Source: Streptomyces cathayae (GTDB lineage Bacteria > Actinomycetota > Actinomycetes > Streptomycetales > Streptomycetaceae). From it: 64,000 bases of DNA. The stretch covers positions 4,960,001 through 5,024,000 of the forward strand of contig NZ_CP121682.1 in NCBI RefSeq assembly GCF_029760955.1, given 5' to 3'. Below, piece by piece: positions 1 to 8,193 of the stretch (position 1 is its first letter; each line of letters starts with the position of its first letter). The notes beneath the pieces were generated by a model. That model had not been told where the DNA came from and did no database searches. It saw nothing but the letters and a program-made list of their open reading frames with translations. The position numbers and the translations under genes are program-made.

Positions 1-372
1 GTTGGTCACCACAAGAACGGATTTCACGCCGACGCCGAATCGTCCGATCTGGCCTCCGCGCTTCTTCGACATGCTCATCCGGAGAATCGTCTCCGCGCCT
101 TCCGGGGTGACAGGGAATCCCTCGTTGGCGCAGTACAGATGGGTCTCTGTGAGGACCACGTGCACTTTCCCGCCGGGTTCTCCGGCGATCTCGTCGGCCG
201 CGTTCTGGACCAGTTCGAAAAGCTGCCGGTCACCGTATCCACCTTGAGTGATACGGCGTTCTCCGTTGGCATGCTCGGCGACGAGGCCGGGATCTACGGA
301 ATAAGTCTGCAGGACACGGGTGGACTGTTCGAGAACGGTTTGGATAACAGAGGAGGAAGACGGCGTCGACAT
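1..372 (-). CDS. Sacsin-like GHKL ATPase, N-terminus only (cut by window edge)
   Basis: The frame is open from an ATG at 372 to base 1, giving 124 residues, so only the N-terminus is visible. It carries the GHKL (Hsp90/MutL/histidine kinase) ATP-binding motifs in order: an N-box LFELVQNAADE at residues 51-61, a G1-like CANEGFPV near 81-88 and a G2 box GRFGVGVKS at 110-118. Spacing and wording resemble the sacsin N-terminal ATPase-like domain found in many bacterial defence genes. An AGGAG lies upstream of the ATG. The gene reads away from the neighbouring HTH-ATPase operon. The rest of the protein, which would say what it is fused to, lies outside the window. The ATPase fold is secure; a defence role is inferred from context. 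Confidence 0.8.
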   Translation of the reverse strand, partial: MSTPSSSSVIQTVLEQSTRVLQTYSVDPGLVAEHANGERRITQGGYGDRQLFELVQNAADEIAGEPGGKVHVVLTETHLYCANEGFPVTPEGAETILRMSMSKKRGGQIGRFGVGVKSVLVVTN

Positions 373-567
373 TGTTCCTGCACTCCTGTTGATGTCAAGT
401 TCCGGAATAATGAGCGGGAGCGCGGGCCGGCGGATCGATTCACGATTCGCCGGCTCAGCTGCTTCCGTCGTGCCACGGCGTCGGACGACCACCGACCTGG
501 GTCCCCGAAGATGTTCAGGGGAGGGCGGACGACACTCCGAGCGACGTGTTATGTGGGGGGACTTCAC

Positions 568-837
568 TCAGTGGTGGGGGCAGGCTTCGGGCAGGCCAGC
601 AACGTGCTTGGCCAGGTCGGGGAAGTTGTCGGAGAAGTACTCCATCGACGACTCGAATAAACTGATGACGCTCGCCACCTCAACCTTGCAGCACGCCATT
701 GCGATGAGCATCGTAAAAACACTCAGGTCGCGGTCCGATATCATGCAATCGTCATCGCTCTGTCCGTCCATGATGGTAAATGCCCCTGTCGTGTCGAATC
801 CGCTGATGTTCAAAGCCGGGGCATTGAGATTAGGCAT
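568..837 (-). CDS. Small hypothetical protein (89 aa) in defence island
   Basis: This 89-residue reading frame is lower in GC than its surroundings. Its composition is protein-like: acidic stretches near SDDDC, and a hydrophobic core with two adjacent Cys near residue 50. It does not look like the Arg/Pro-rich shadow frames seen elsewhere in the window. No family is recognised. The ribosome binding site is poor (GGGGC before the ATG). It lies upstream of, and in the same direction as, the sacsin-like ATPase. It could be a small accessory component, or a chance ORF in an AT-richer promoter region. Confidence 0.4.
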   Translation of the reverse strand: MPNLNAPALNISGFDTTGAFTIMDGQSDDDCMISDRDLSVFTMLIAMACCKVEVASVISLFESSMEYFSDNFPDLAKHVAGLPEACPHH

Positions 838-1305
838 GGCGGGCCCCGTGGCTGAGCTGCTTTTCTCGGTCGAGATGCTTTTTCGGAAACCACACGATAG
901 CGGGTCCGCTTGACGTTCCGCCAGTGCTTTGGGTGAGCATCGACAGACGAGCTTTTGTTCGAATTACAGGACCGGGTGAAATCTGTGGATGGACACACCT
1001 CTGACCCGGCCGATCGACCCCTTCTTGTGGAGGGGGTGAACGGGGTAGAGTAACCACCACTAAGGACCTTAGTAGGCGTGACGGGTGGCTGTCAACCCTC
1101 GATTGCTGCGACTCGGAACGACACCGCTCGGTCGAATTGAAATAGGGTAGAACGGGGTAATTCTGTACGTATGGGTCACTTCGTTGAGTTGCAAGGGTGG
1201 CCCGGGAGTAATCAACCATCAGTTGACAGGCTTCCTCGCGTCAAATTAGCCTTCTGTTCGCCCCAGGCGACCAGCCTGCGGCTCCAAGGAAGGAGCAGGT
1301 GGCAC
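838..1305. promoter_or_regulatory. Divergent promoter region of defence island
   Basis: This is a 468-base stretch without a convincing gene, between the minus-strand small ORF and the plus-strand HTH-ATPase. It is clearly less GC-rich than the coding DNA around it. It holds a near-palindrome (1059-1073) and two similar G-rich stretches, GGGGTAGAG at 1043-1051 and GGGTAGAACGGGG at 1144-1156. No confident -35/-10 pair could be fixed. It should contain the promoter of the 1306-5327 operon. Confidence 0.5.
1059..1073. promoter_or_regulatory. Candidate operator, 7-bp inverted repeat
   Basis: The sequence ACTAAGGACCTTAGT is an inverted repeat with two 7-bp arms around one central base. It lies about 235 bases upstream of the GTG of a gene whose product starts with an XRE-type helix-turn-helix, so autoregulation is plausible. 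Binding is an inference; only the symmetry is seen. Confidence 0.4.
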
Positions 1306-3453
1306 GTGGAGACAGGTGAGGAGTTCGGGCCCTGGCTGTCCCGGCAGCTCAGACTCGCGGGCAGGACACAGGCCGAACTGGCCGAGGAACTACAGCTGAC
1401 ACGGGCAGCCGTCTCCGCGTGGATCACCGGCAGGTCGACCCCGCGCCCCACGGTCATGGCCGACATCGCCAAGGCGCTGGGCACGGACCTCGGCACGGTG
1501 CACACCCGTACCACCGACACCCAGGCCGGCCTCCCGGTCACCTGGTACCACCGCCCCGGCTACCCCGACGGCGGCCGTGACCTGGGCAATGCTGCCGCTT
1601 TCGCCTTCGACGCCGACGCGCAGGTGCTCGCGCGGGAGACCTGCCAGAACAGCCTCGACGAGCGGCTCACAGAGAACGGACGACCGGTCAGGGTCCGCTA
1701 CACCCTGCACGAGCTGACCGGGGAGAAGCTCGAGGCCTTCCGCGAGGCGATCCTGTGGAACGATCTGTTCCCTCATTACTCCGCGGTCTCCGAGAGCGCG
1801 GGCGGCCAGAAGGTCGGCCGGGTCGTGGACGCTGGGGTGCGCGACATGTATGAGAAGGGCCGCCTGGTCCTGCTGCGTGTCGACGACTACAACGCTTCCG
1901 GGCTCACCGGCGACGACTACGCGGACGGCAAGTTCGCCGCCGTCGTCAGACGCCAACTGGAGAGCCTCAAGTCCGGGCACAGCGCGGGCGGTTCGTACGG
2001 CCTGGGCAAGGCGACGCTGTGGGCCACCAGCGCACTCGGCCTCGTGCTCATCAACTCCACTCTGTCCGTGCCGCACGAGGGACGCACCGAGCGACGTGTC
2101 ATCGGCCGTCTCGAACTGCCCTGGCGTGAGGTCGACGGCGAGACGTACGCGGGCCCCGCCTGGTTCGGGCGCCCCGATCCCGATTCGCCCGGAGTCATGG
2201 TCGCCCGTTCCTGGTGGGCAGACGAGAAGACCGTGGAAAACCTTTACCTGACCCGGGAGAACGACGAACCCGGTACGTCCTTCCTCATCGTCGGCGCGCA
2301 CGACGTGGGTGGCCTCGCGGAGAACTCGTCCGATGCCGACGACGGGTCCGCGGACGACGAGAGGGACGACGAGGACACGCGGGACATCATCAGGATGCAC
2401 AAGCGACTGGTCGAGGCGTTGGGCCGTGACTTCTGGGCCGCGATGACCGGCGGGGGCAGCAGGCTGCCCCTCCTGGAGGTCTATGTCCGTGCCTTCCGGA
2501 ACGGCAAGGAGGTCGTGGAGGAGCAGCAGATCGACCCGTCCGTCGAGCAGCCTTCCCGGACCCGAGCCCTGAAGGCGCACTACGAGGGCACCACGGTGGA
2601 TCGCCTCACCGAGGCCGGACAGGTCGCGGCACGGAGTATCCCGCTGAAACTGCCGTTTTCCGGCGGCACCCGGGGGACGCTCGGTACGCACCAGGCGGTC
2701 CTGCTCGTCACCGAGTCCGAAAAGGACGCAGACGGCGCGAAGAACTCGCTGCACTCGCTCCGCGGCAACCGCATGACCGTCAAGAGGGCCACCGTCCAGA
2801 GGCTGCCGATCGGCACCAACCCCTTCCAGGCCGTTCTGCTGGTGGGCGAGGCGGCCGGGGAGACGGCGCCCTTCGCGAAGGAGGCCGAGGAGTTCCTGCG
2901 TGCGGCGGAACCGCCCGAGCACGACCGCTGGGGACAGACGGAGGAGCTGACCCTGCGCTGGTCGCCGTCCGCGTACCGGCGGATCAACGCACTGACCACC
3001 GAGGCCAACAACGCGGTGAGGGAACTTGTCGCACGACCGAAGCGGAGCAGTCGCGAAGGCGGTGAGGCCCTGCGCAAGGCGTTGACCGTGAAGAAGAAGA
3101 CCAAAGCCAAGGTGCCCACCGGGCCGGTGGTCCCGGCGCTGGACGCACTCGACGCGACCGTCGGTGACGGCGGGGAGTGGCAGATCACCGCCGAAGTGAC
3201 CATCCCGCGCGGCGACGAGATCGCCCCGATGGTGCCGGTGGCCCAACTGGACGTGCGTTCAGGAGGCCGCCCGAAGCTGGGCTGGGCAGAACTCGTGGGA
3301 GTCGAGGGCTGTGAAGTGGAGGACGGGATCCTGCGCTTCACCCCCGGCGCGCGACGCGCGAAGTTCCGAGGGACCACCGATGTCACCAGCCACCCGGTCA
3401 GGACCACGCTCACCCGCCTCGTCCTCGAACTCCGTGCCGGCAAGGGGGAGTGA
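1306..3453 (+). CDS. XRE-HTH / GHKL ATPase fusion protein
   Basis: The start is taken at GTG 1306 because a strong AAGGAAGGAG (1286-1295) sits 10 bases upstream; an ATG at 1171 in the same frame has no such site. The 715-residue product opens with an XRE-type helix-turn-helix (about residues 10-62). A GHKL ATPase domain follows: N-box ARETCQNSLDE at 109-119, G1-like VDDYNASGL near 192-200 and G2 box GSYGLGKAT at 229-237. The remaining 450 residues are unassigned apart from an acidic linker near residues 345-365. It is first in a three-gene operon, four bases ahead of the next gene. A DNA-binding, ATP-gated sensor or effector in the defence island is the best guess; the fusion to HTH is unusual for the family. 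Confidence 0.8.
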   Translation: METGEEFGPWLSRQLRLAGRTQAELAEELQLTRAAVSAWITGRSTPRPTVMADIAKALGTDLGTVHTRTTDTQAGLPVTWYHRPGYPDGGRDLGNAAAFAFDADAQVLARETCQNSLDERLTENGRPVRVRYTLHELTGEKLEAFREAILWNDLFPHYSAVSESAGGQKVGRVVDAGVRDMYEKGRLVLLRVDDYNASGLTGDDYADGKFAAVVRRQLESLKSGHSAGGSYGLGKATLWATSALGLVLINSTLSVPHEGRTERRVIGRLELPWREVDGETYAGPAWFGRPDPDSPGVMVARSWWADEKTVENLYLTRENDEPGTSFLIVGAHDVGGLAENSSDADDGSADDERDDEDTRDIIRMHKRLVEALGRDFWAAMTGGGSRLPLLEVYVRAFRNGKEVVEEQQIDPSVEQPSRTRALKAHYEGTTVDRLTEAGQVAARSIPLKLPFSGGTRGTLGTHQAVLLVTESEKDADGAKNSLHSLRGNRMTVKRATVQRLPIGTNPFQAVLLVGEAAGETAPFAKEAEEFLRAAEPPEHDRWGQTEELTLRWSPSAYRRINALTTEANNAVRELVARPKRSSREGGEALRKALTVKKKTKAKVPTGPVVPALDALDATVGDGGEWQITAEVTIPRGDEIAPMVPVAQLDVRSGGRPKLGWAELVGVEGCEVEDGILRFTPGARRAKFRGTTDVTSHPVRTTLTRLVLELRAGKGE

Positions 3454-3456
3454 CGC

Positions 3457-4452
3457 GTGAAGATCTACCCGTACAAGCGACTCAGTCGGCCGATCGCGCT
3501 CAGGGTGACCTCGGTCTCCCTCAAACTCTCCGACGGCACCCGCGACCGATTGGAGACGAGCGCCTACTCGACCCAGCAGCAGGCCGTCGCCCTCGGCATC
3601 GCGGGCCGCACGGACTGGGTGAGCGCCACGATCGGCCTCTCGGTGACGTTGCCGCCCGGGGTGAACGCGCCGGACGCGCCCTGGTCCGAGCTGTGTGTCC
3701 TCGCCGTACTGACGGACGGCGAGACCAACGTTCGTACCTCCGTGAACCTCACGCTCGACACGGAGGGCGGCCATGACTGGTCCGGGGCGCTGGAGGTGCT
3801 CCGTGACGATCACCGGGGGCGGGCCTCTCTCGCCGTGTACGCCGTCGGGACGGTGGACGGAGTGCGCGGACGGTCGATCACCGAGACCGACCGAAGCTGG
3901 ATCATCGACACGGTGTCCGACGAACCGGTCCGCGACCTCCAACTCGAAGTCCGACAAGCGTCGTTCAAGAGAAGCTCCCGGGAATGGCTCCACGCCTACG
4001 CCGACGCGCCCTGGATAGTGGACACATCGGCCAGAGTCCCCACCGTGCTCGTGAACACCGACGTCGAGGGTGTCATGGGGCTGCTGGACAGCAACAGCTC
4101 GGGCGTGGAGAGCAAGGTGCGTGACCTCCTGGTCGCCCAGATGGCCACCGACGCCTGGACCGCGGTGTTCCACGGAGCCATCGGCGATCTGGAGGTGGAG
4201 TCCGGCGGCGGGCCGGTCTTTCCGACCGACTGGCAGGGCGAGGTGCTGCGGGAGATGCTCCCGGACGTGATCCCCGGTGTCCATGTCGAGGAGGCACTGC
4301 GGCAGGTCCATCGCCGACGCACCGGCGAATCCGGTTGGGTGGAACTACAGACGCGTATCCACTATGCGGCGGTCAGACGCGCCGATGCCGGCAAGGCCCT
4401 CGCCTATGCCATCCGCAGTCTCGAACAGAAGAACCGCGAGAGTGAGACGTGA
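3457..4452 (+). CDS. Hypothetical protein, middle gene of HTH-ATPase operon
   Basis: A 331-residue protein that I do not recognise. It starts at ATG 3457, three bases after the HTH-ATPase stop, and its end overlaps the next start, so the three genes are almost certainly co-translated. The first 170 residues look beta-rich, with alternating hydrophobics and many Thr/Val/Ser; the last 130 look helical. No nuclease, helicase or methylase motif and no membrane segment is visible. From position it is a dedicated partner of the ATPase. Confidence 0.75.
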   Translation: MKIYPYKRLSRPIALRVTSVSLKLSDGTRDRLETSAYSTQQQAVALGIAGRTDWVSATIGLSVTLPPGVNAPDAPWSELCVLAVLTDGETNVRTSVNLTLDTEGGHDWSGALEVLRDDHRGRASLAVYAVGTVDGVRGRSITETDRSWIIDTVSDEPVRDLQLEVRQASFKRSSREWLHAYADAPWIVDTSARVPTVLVNTDVEGVMGLLDSNSSGVESKVRDLLVAQMATDAWTAVFHGAIGDLEVESGGGPVFPTDWQGEVLREMLPDVIPGVHVEEALRQVHRRRTGESGWVELQTRIHYAAVRRADAGKALAYAIRSLEQKNRESET

Positions 4453-5327
4453 TCACCCAACCGAACCACGTGCCGGAACGCCTGGCTCTGCTCGACACCT
4501 CGGCTGTCGATCCGTTCCTCACCGAAGAACTCCTCAGGGGCGAACAGGTCCACGGCGGCATCGATCTGGCCAAGGTCGTCGAGCCGCTTCCCGAGGACGA
4601 CGCCAGATGGTGGATCGAGCCGATCCGAAGCCTGGTGGAAGACGCCATGTTCGAGTTCCGGGAGGACCGCACCCGAGCGGACGCGTGGCTCGCGCCACGG
4701 CTCCATGCCACGCTGCGCCTGACACGACGGGAAGCGGCGGACAAGCGCCTGTGGAACCACCTCGCCCTGGCGGTGGCTCCCGATTACATCGTCTGGCGAC
4801 ACCTGCCGGAGGTGACGGCGAAGCAACCGGAACCGCGTGTCGCCGCACAGCGCTTCAGCGGCCCTGCGGACCGCCAGTGCTTTTCCCGTCTGTGGTGGGC
4901 GGCTGAACTCTTCCGGAACGGGCCGGACTACGGGCCGGTCGAGATCGCCTGCGGGAACCAGGACCTCATCCACACCGTTCTTCGGATGGACCTGATCGAC
5001 CACCGGCCTACCGCCCAGGCTCTGGTTCGACTTCTGAAAAGCGGGCAGGTCACCACCGGGCGAGAGGTCAACGGTCTCAGCACCGCGATCAACACGGCCG
5101 GTGCGACCTTGATCTACGACATCCTCGCGCCGGATGAGCCCCGCGATCCCGCCGCTCTGCGGGACTGGATCGCGGAGGCCGAATCGGCGCAACCGGTCGA
5201 GCGGCACGGACTCCCGGACGGTCCTGACGAGGACCCCGCCCCGGAGGAGTCCGTGGCCGCGCTCACCGGCTACTTCGCGGAGCTGTTCGAGACGGCGCCG
5301 ATCAGGGGCAGGGAGAGTGGCGGCTGA
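4449..5327 (+). CDS. DUF6339-like protein, third gene of HTH-ATPase operon
   Basis: A 292-residue product beginning at GTG 4449, overlapping the previous gene by four bases. The central part has the run KRLWNHLALAVAPDYIVWRH (about residues 98-117), then SRLWWAAELFRNGPDY (about 142-157). This resembles the actinobacterial family annotated DUF6339, whose function is unknown; the assignment is from memory. No catalytic motif is evident and the C-terminus is acidic. It converges on the Dcm gene, with 48 bases between the two stop codons, linking this operon physically with the MORC-Z1-Vsr-Dcm operon. Confidence 0.7.
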   Translation: MITQPNHVPERLALLDTSAVDPFLTEELLRGEQVHGGIDLAKVVEPLPEDDARWWIEPIRSLVEDAMFEFREDRTRADAWLAPRLHATLRLTRREAADKRLWNHLALAVAPDYIVWRHLPEVTAKQPEPRVAAQRFSGPADRQCFSRLWWAAELFRNGPDYGPVEIACGNQDLIHTVLRMDLIDHRPTAQALVRLLKSGQVTTGREVNGLSTAINTAGATLIYDILAPDEPRDPAALRDWIAEAESAQPVERHGLPDGPDEDPAPEESVAALTGYFAELFETAPIRGRESGG

Positions 5328-5375
5328 CCCGGTGTCGTGCGGGCCGTCACAGAGCTCTCCGGCGTCCCGCTCGTA

Positions 5376-6743
5376 CTACTTCGCCGCTGTCTTCTTGCCC
5401 TTGCGCGGGCGCACGGATGAGGGGGGCGGCACCTGGTCCTTGGACTGTGGGCACCTGTCGGTGCAGGCGTCGGCGTCCCCGCAGCCGTTGTCGCGCAGCT
5501 TGGCCCGCTGTTCCTCGGTGGCCGGCTGCCACGGCTTACGCAGGCTCTCCGGGTCCGGCTGAGGAAGGCCGAGCGCGGAGCTCAGCAGGTGTGCACCGAA
5601 CAGGGGCGGTACGGCGTTGCCCACCTGCTGGGCCTGCGCCGTACCGCGCCACGGATAGTCCGGCGGGAAGCTCTGCAGCATCCCCGCCTCGTTCATGCTG
5701 AACCGTGGTCCCTCGTGGACGATGTTCTCGTCGTCTTCGAGGTGCTCGAAGACGACGAAACGGGAGATGCGGCCTGTGACGGTGGTGGCGGGCTGCTGGT
5801 CGGTCCGCACTCCACGCCTCCCCGGGTGCCCGGAACTGCCGTAGTTCGAGCGGACCAGGAAGGGAGCGGAGCGCCCCGGATGTGAGCCCACCGGCTTTGC
5901 GAGGGCATCACGCATCGACCTCCAGGGCCGTAGGTCCGCGTCGCTCTTCGACGCGTCGATTTCCTCGTAGAGAGTCGGCTGACGGGTCTGGTCCGTGGCC
6001 TGGACGGATTTACCGGCGCCGTTCCTCCGATTCCATTCCTTGGCCTGGTAGGCCCGGTGGGTCGGGGTGGGAAGCGAGGGCTCGCCGAGCCCTTCACGCC
6101 GAGCGATCAGCACCGCGCGGGATCGTGTCTGCGGCACCCCGTAGGTCTCGGTGGCGAGGACGCCGACAACCGCTTTGTACCGGGTCCCGTCGGGGAGCCC
6201 CGTCTCCTCCAGGACCTTGGCGTAGTGCTCCCAGAGCGGGGCCACCGCGGGGACCTGCTCCAGGACGATCACGTCGTAGGGGCGGTTCTCCCGGTTCGGG
6301 CTCCGGGTGGCCTGGATCGCGTAGCGGAGAGGTTCGAGGACCAACGCGGTGCGTGGATCGGTGAGGTTCTTCAGGTCCTCGTCGATCTCCTGGGCGGAGT
6401 CGCCCGCCATCAGCCGCTCGATGTACCCCCTGACCCGCTCCAGAGCCTGGCGCCCGGCGCCGTGCCCGGCCACCGAGTACGTCTGGCACGGAGGACCGCC
6501 GGCGAGCACGTTGATCTCCGGCGGCAGCGACTCGAAGGCGTCCCTGCGTACCGCGCTCACGTCGGCGTGGAGGGTGTCCAGCCCGGCTGCGTACCGGGTC
6601 AGGCAGGCGCTCTTGTCCCACTCGATGCCGAGACTCGGGATGTCGAGCGAGTGACCGGCGACGTCCAGCCCTCCGGGACCTGCGAAGAGGTCGAGGACGA
6701 AGGGCTGGTCGAGGATGTGCTTGTGGGACGCCGTGCTGGTCAT
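5376..6743 (-). CDS. DNA (cytosine-5) methyltransferase, catalytically intact
   Basis: A 455-residue C5-cytosine methyltransferase. Motif I is FVLDLFAGPGGLD near the N-terminus. The catalytic motif IV is intact (LAGGPPCQTYSVAG, about residues 80-93). Motif VI reads VLEQVP instead of the usual ENV, a variant seen in some actinobacterial enzymes. A target-recognition region follows, then motif X QVGNAVPP. The start is ATG 6743; longer in-frame extensions overlap the upstream gene and are not needed. The C-terminus adds a Cys-rich tail (CGDADACTDRC) and a basic end. It is last in the minus-strand operon, 11 bases after the pseudo-methyltransferase. It probably marks self DNA for the island. Confidence 0.93.
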   Translation of the reverse strand: MTSTASHKHILDQPFVLDLFAGPGGLDVAGHSLDIPSLGIEWDKSACLTRYAAGLDTLHADVSAVRRDAFESLPPEINVLAGGPPCQTYSVAGHGAGRQALERVRGYIERLMAGDSAQEIDEDLKNLTDPRTALVLEPLRYAIQATRSPNRENRPYDVIVLEQVPAVAPLWEHYAKVLEETGLPDGTRYKAVVGVLATETYGVPQTRSRAVLIARREGLGEPSLPTPTHRAYQAKEWNRRNGAGKSVQATDQTRQPTLYEEIDASKSDADLRPWRSMRDALAKPVGSHPGRSAPFLVRSNYGSSGHPGRRGVRTDQQPATTVTGRISRFVVFEHLEDDENIVHEGPRFSMNEAGMLQSFPPDYPWRGTAQAQQVGNAVPPLFGAHLLSSALGLPQPDPESLRKPWQPATEEQRAKLRDNGCGDADACTDRCPQSKDQVPPPSSVRPRKGKKTAAK

Positions 6744-6754
6744 GTGGCGGAATT

Positions 6755-7750
6755 CTAGCCGGCCGGGGGGACTGATGGATCCCGAACGAGCGCCGCGGCC
6801 ACAGCCCGCCCCAGAGCCCTCCCCACGGGAGGAGGCGTCGCGTGGCCTATCTGGCGGTAGCGGGAGGTCTTGCGCCCGGTGATCTCCCATGTCTCGGGAA
6901 ACCCTTGCAACAGTGCCGCCTGTCCAGCCGTGATCTTCACCATGTGGTCCCTGCCGAGTTCGGGATCCCAGACGAAGTCCACGTCGGGAACCTCGTCGCC
7001 CACGGTGTGACCGTTGACACCCACGGTCGCCCAGGTGTTCTTGGCACCGGTCGGCCCCAGGTCCGCGCCGCCTCGGTTCTTCGAGCCACCGACCAGGGTC
7101 GGAGCCGGTCGATCGGCCTGTGCGGCCCAGCGAGCGGCGTCCCGCCAACCACGTGATGCCATGGACGGCCCCAGGACGGCACCGACCGTCGCCGGCTGCC
7201 GCACAGTCGGTGACGGCGGCCGGAACGCCGCGGCCCACGGTCGCTCGATGGCGATCAGTACGCCCTGCTTGCGGTTCTGGGGAACTCCGAAGTCCACCGC
7301 GTTCACGACGAACCAGCTGAACTCGTATCCCAGATGGGCCAGTTCGGCTCGGGCGAAATCACGGAGGTGCTGGTAGGCGTCCGAGTTCGCAAGCCCGGGA
7401 ACGTTCTCGATGAGCACCGCGCGGGGCCTGATCGCATGGACGAGGTAGATCGCGGCCGTCAGCAGCCGCTCCTCCACATCCGAATCGGGGCGTCCGACGG
7501 TCGCGCTCGACTTCACTCGTGGCAGGCCTGCCGACAGGAGATCCACGTCGTGGCTCACGGGATGCTCGGACGGATCGAAGTCCATCAGATCGGTGTGAAG
7601 CACGTTCCAGTGCGGCCGGTTAGCTCGCAGCGTGCTGACGGCCAGCTCGTCGTCGTCCAGCAGCAGACGCGGATCGAACCCGGCCTGCTCCAGTCCGAGA
7701 GCGAGCCCGCCCGCCCCGGAACAGACGTCCACGAAGGTCAGACCACTCAT
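6755..7750 (-). CDS. Dcm-family paralogue lacking the catalytic Cys
   Basis: A 331-residue protein with the full C5-methyltransferase frame but no active site. Present are motif I FVDVCSGAGGLALGLEQAGF, motif VI LIENVPG, motif VIII FGVPQNRK and a motif X-like IGHATPPPVG. Where the family has PPCQ, this reads SAGLPRVKSSATVGR, so both Cys and Gln are missing. SAM and DNA binding may persist; methyl transfer by the normal mechanism should not. The start ATG 7750 overlaps the Vsr stop (ATGA), and the active paralogue follows 11 bases downstream, suggesting a paired or regulatory subunit. The surrounding motifs are well kept, which argues against random decay. Confidence 0.85.
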   Translation of the reverse strand: MSGLTFVDVCSGAGGLALGLEQAGFDPRLLLDDDELAVSTLRANRPHWNVLHTDLMDFDPSEHPVSHDVDLLSAGLPRVKSSATVGRPDSDVEERLLTAAIYLVHAIRPRAVLIENVPGLANSDAYQHLRDFARAELAHLGYEFSWFVVNAVDFGVPQNRKQGVLIAIERPWAAAFRPPSPTVRQPATVGAVLGPSMASRGWRDAARWAAQADRPAPTLVGGSKNRGGADLGPTGAKNTWATVGVNGHTVGDEVPDVDFVWDPELGRDHMVKITAGQAALLQGFPETWEITGRKTSRYRQIGHATPPPVGRALGRAVAAALVRDPSVPPAG

Positions 7751-8181
7751 CCCTTTTTCTCCCCCTCGTTCGCTCTCGTCACAGCGGCCGCCACCCGGGC
7801 AGCCACTTCCTCGGGAGCCTCGTGTTCCCAGAAGCGCAGCACCGTCCACCCCTGCGCGGCCAGGTGGTCGGTCGTCTCCCGGTCGCGGGCCATGTTCCGG
7901 TCCAGCTTGCTCCGCCACCACTCCGCGTTGGCCTTCGGCTGCGTGGCGTGTAGGGGGCACCCGTGCCAGAAGCACCCGTCGATCAGGACGGCCACCTTCG
8001 CTCGGGGGAAAGCCACGTCGAGCCGGCGACGAGGCATGCCGGGCACCGGATACTCCACGCGATAACGCAGGCCGGCCGCGTGCAGCAGCCTTCGTACGGC
8101 CAGCTCGACCCCCGTGTCCTTGCTCGCTTGCCTGCTCATACGGGCCGAGACGCCGGGAGAGGAGGGCGTCATGCTGTTCAC
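7747..8181 (-). CDS. vsr: Vsr-family very-short-patch-repair endonuclease
   Basis: 144 residues from GTG 8181, which has GAGG ten bases upstream. The family signature is clear: SRQASKDTGVELAVRRLLH near residues 16-34, RLDVAFPRAKVAVLIDGCFW (the catalytic D in the DVAFP strand) and HGCPLH, then the C-terminal WTVLRFWEHEA. In classical systems Vsr nicks T:G mismatches that arise from deamination of 5-methylcytosine. Many Vsr homologues sit in predicted restriction islands beside Dcm and MORC/Z1 genes, as here. It could be the repair arm for the Dcm next door or the nuclease effector of the island; the sequence does not decide. Confidence 0.93.
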   Translation of the reverse strand: MNSMTPSSPGVSARMSRQASKDTGVELAVRRLLHAAGLRYRVEYPVPGMPRRRLDVAFPRAKVAVLIDGCFWHGCPLHATQPKANAEWWRSKLDRNMARDRETTDHLAAQGWTVLRFWEHEAPEEVAARVAAAVTRANEGEKKG

Positions 8182-8193
8182 AGTCGTCAGACC

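Noticed and set aside
1171-1305. ATG 1171 as start of the HTH-ATPase
   Set aside because: No ribosome binding site and non-protein-like sequence before the HTH; GTG 1306 has a strong site.
6744-7238. N-terminal extension of the active Dcm (620 aa instead of 455)
   Set aside because: The extension overlaps the pseudo-methyltransferase in another frame and is Arg/Gly-rich; ATG 6743 gives a normal N-terminus.
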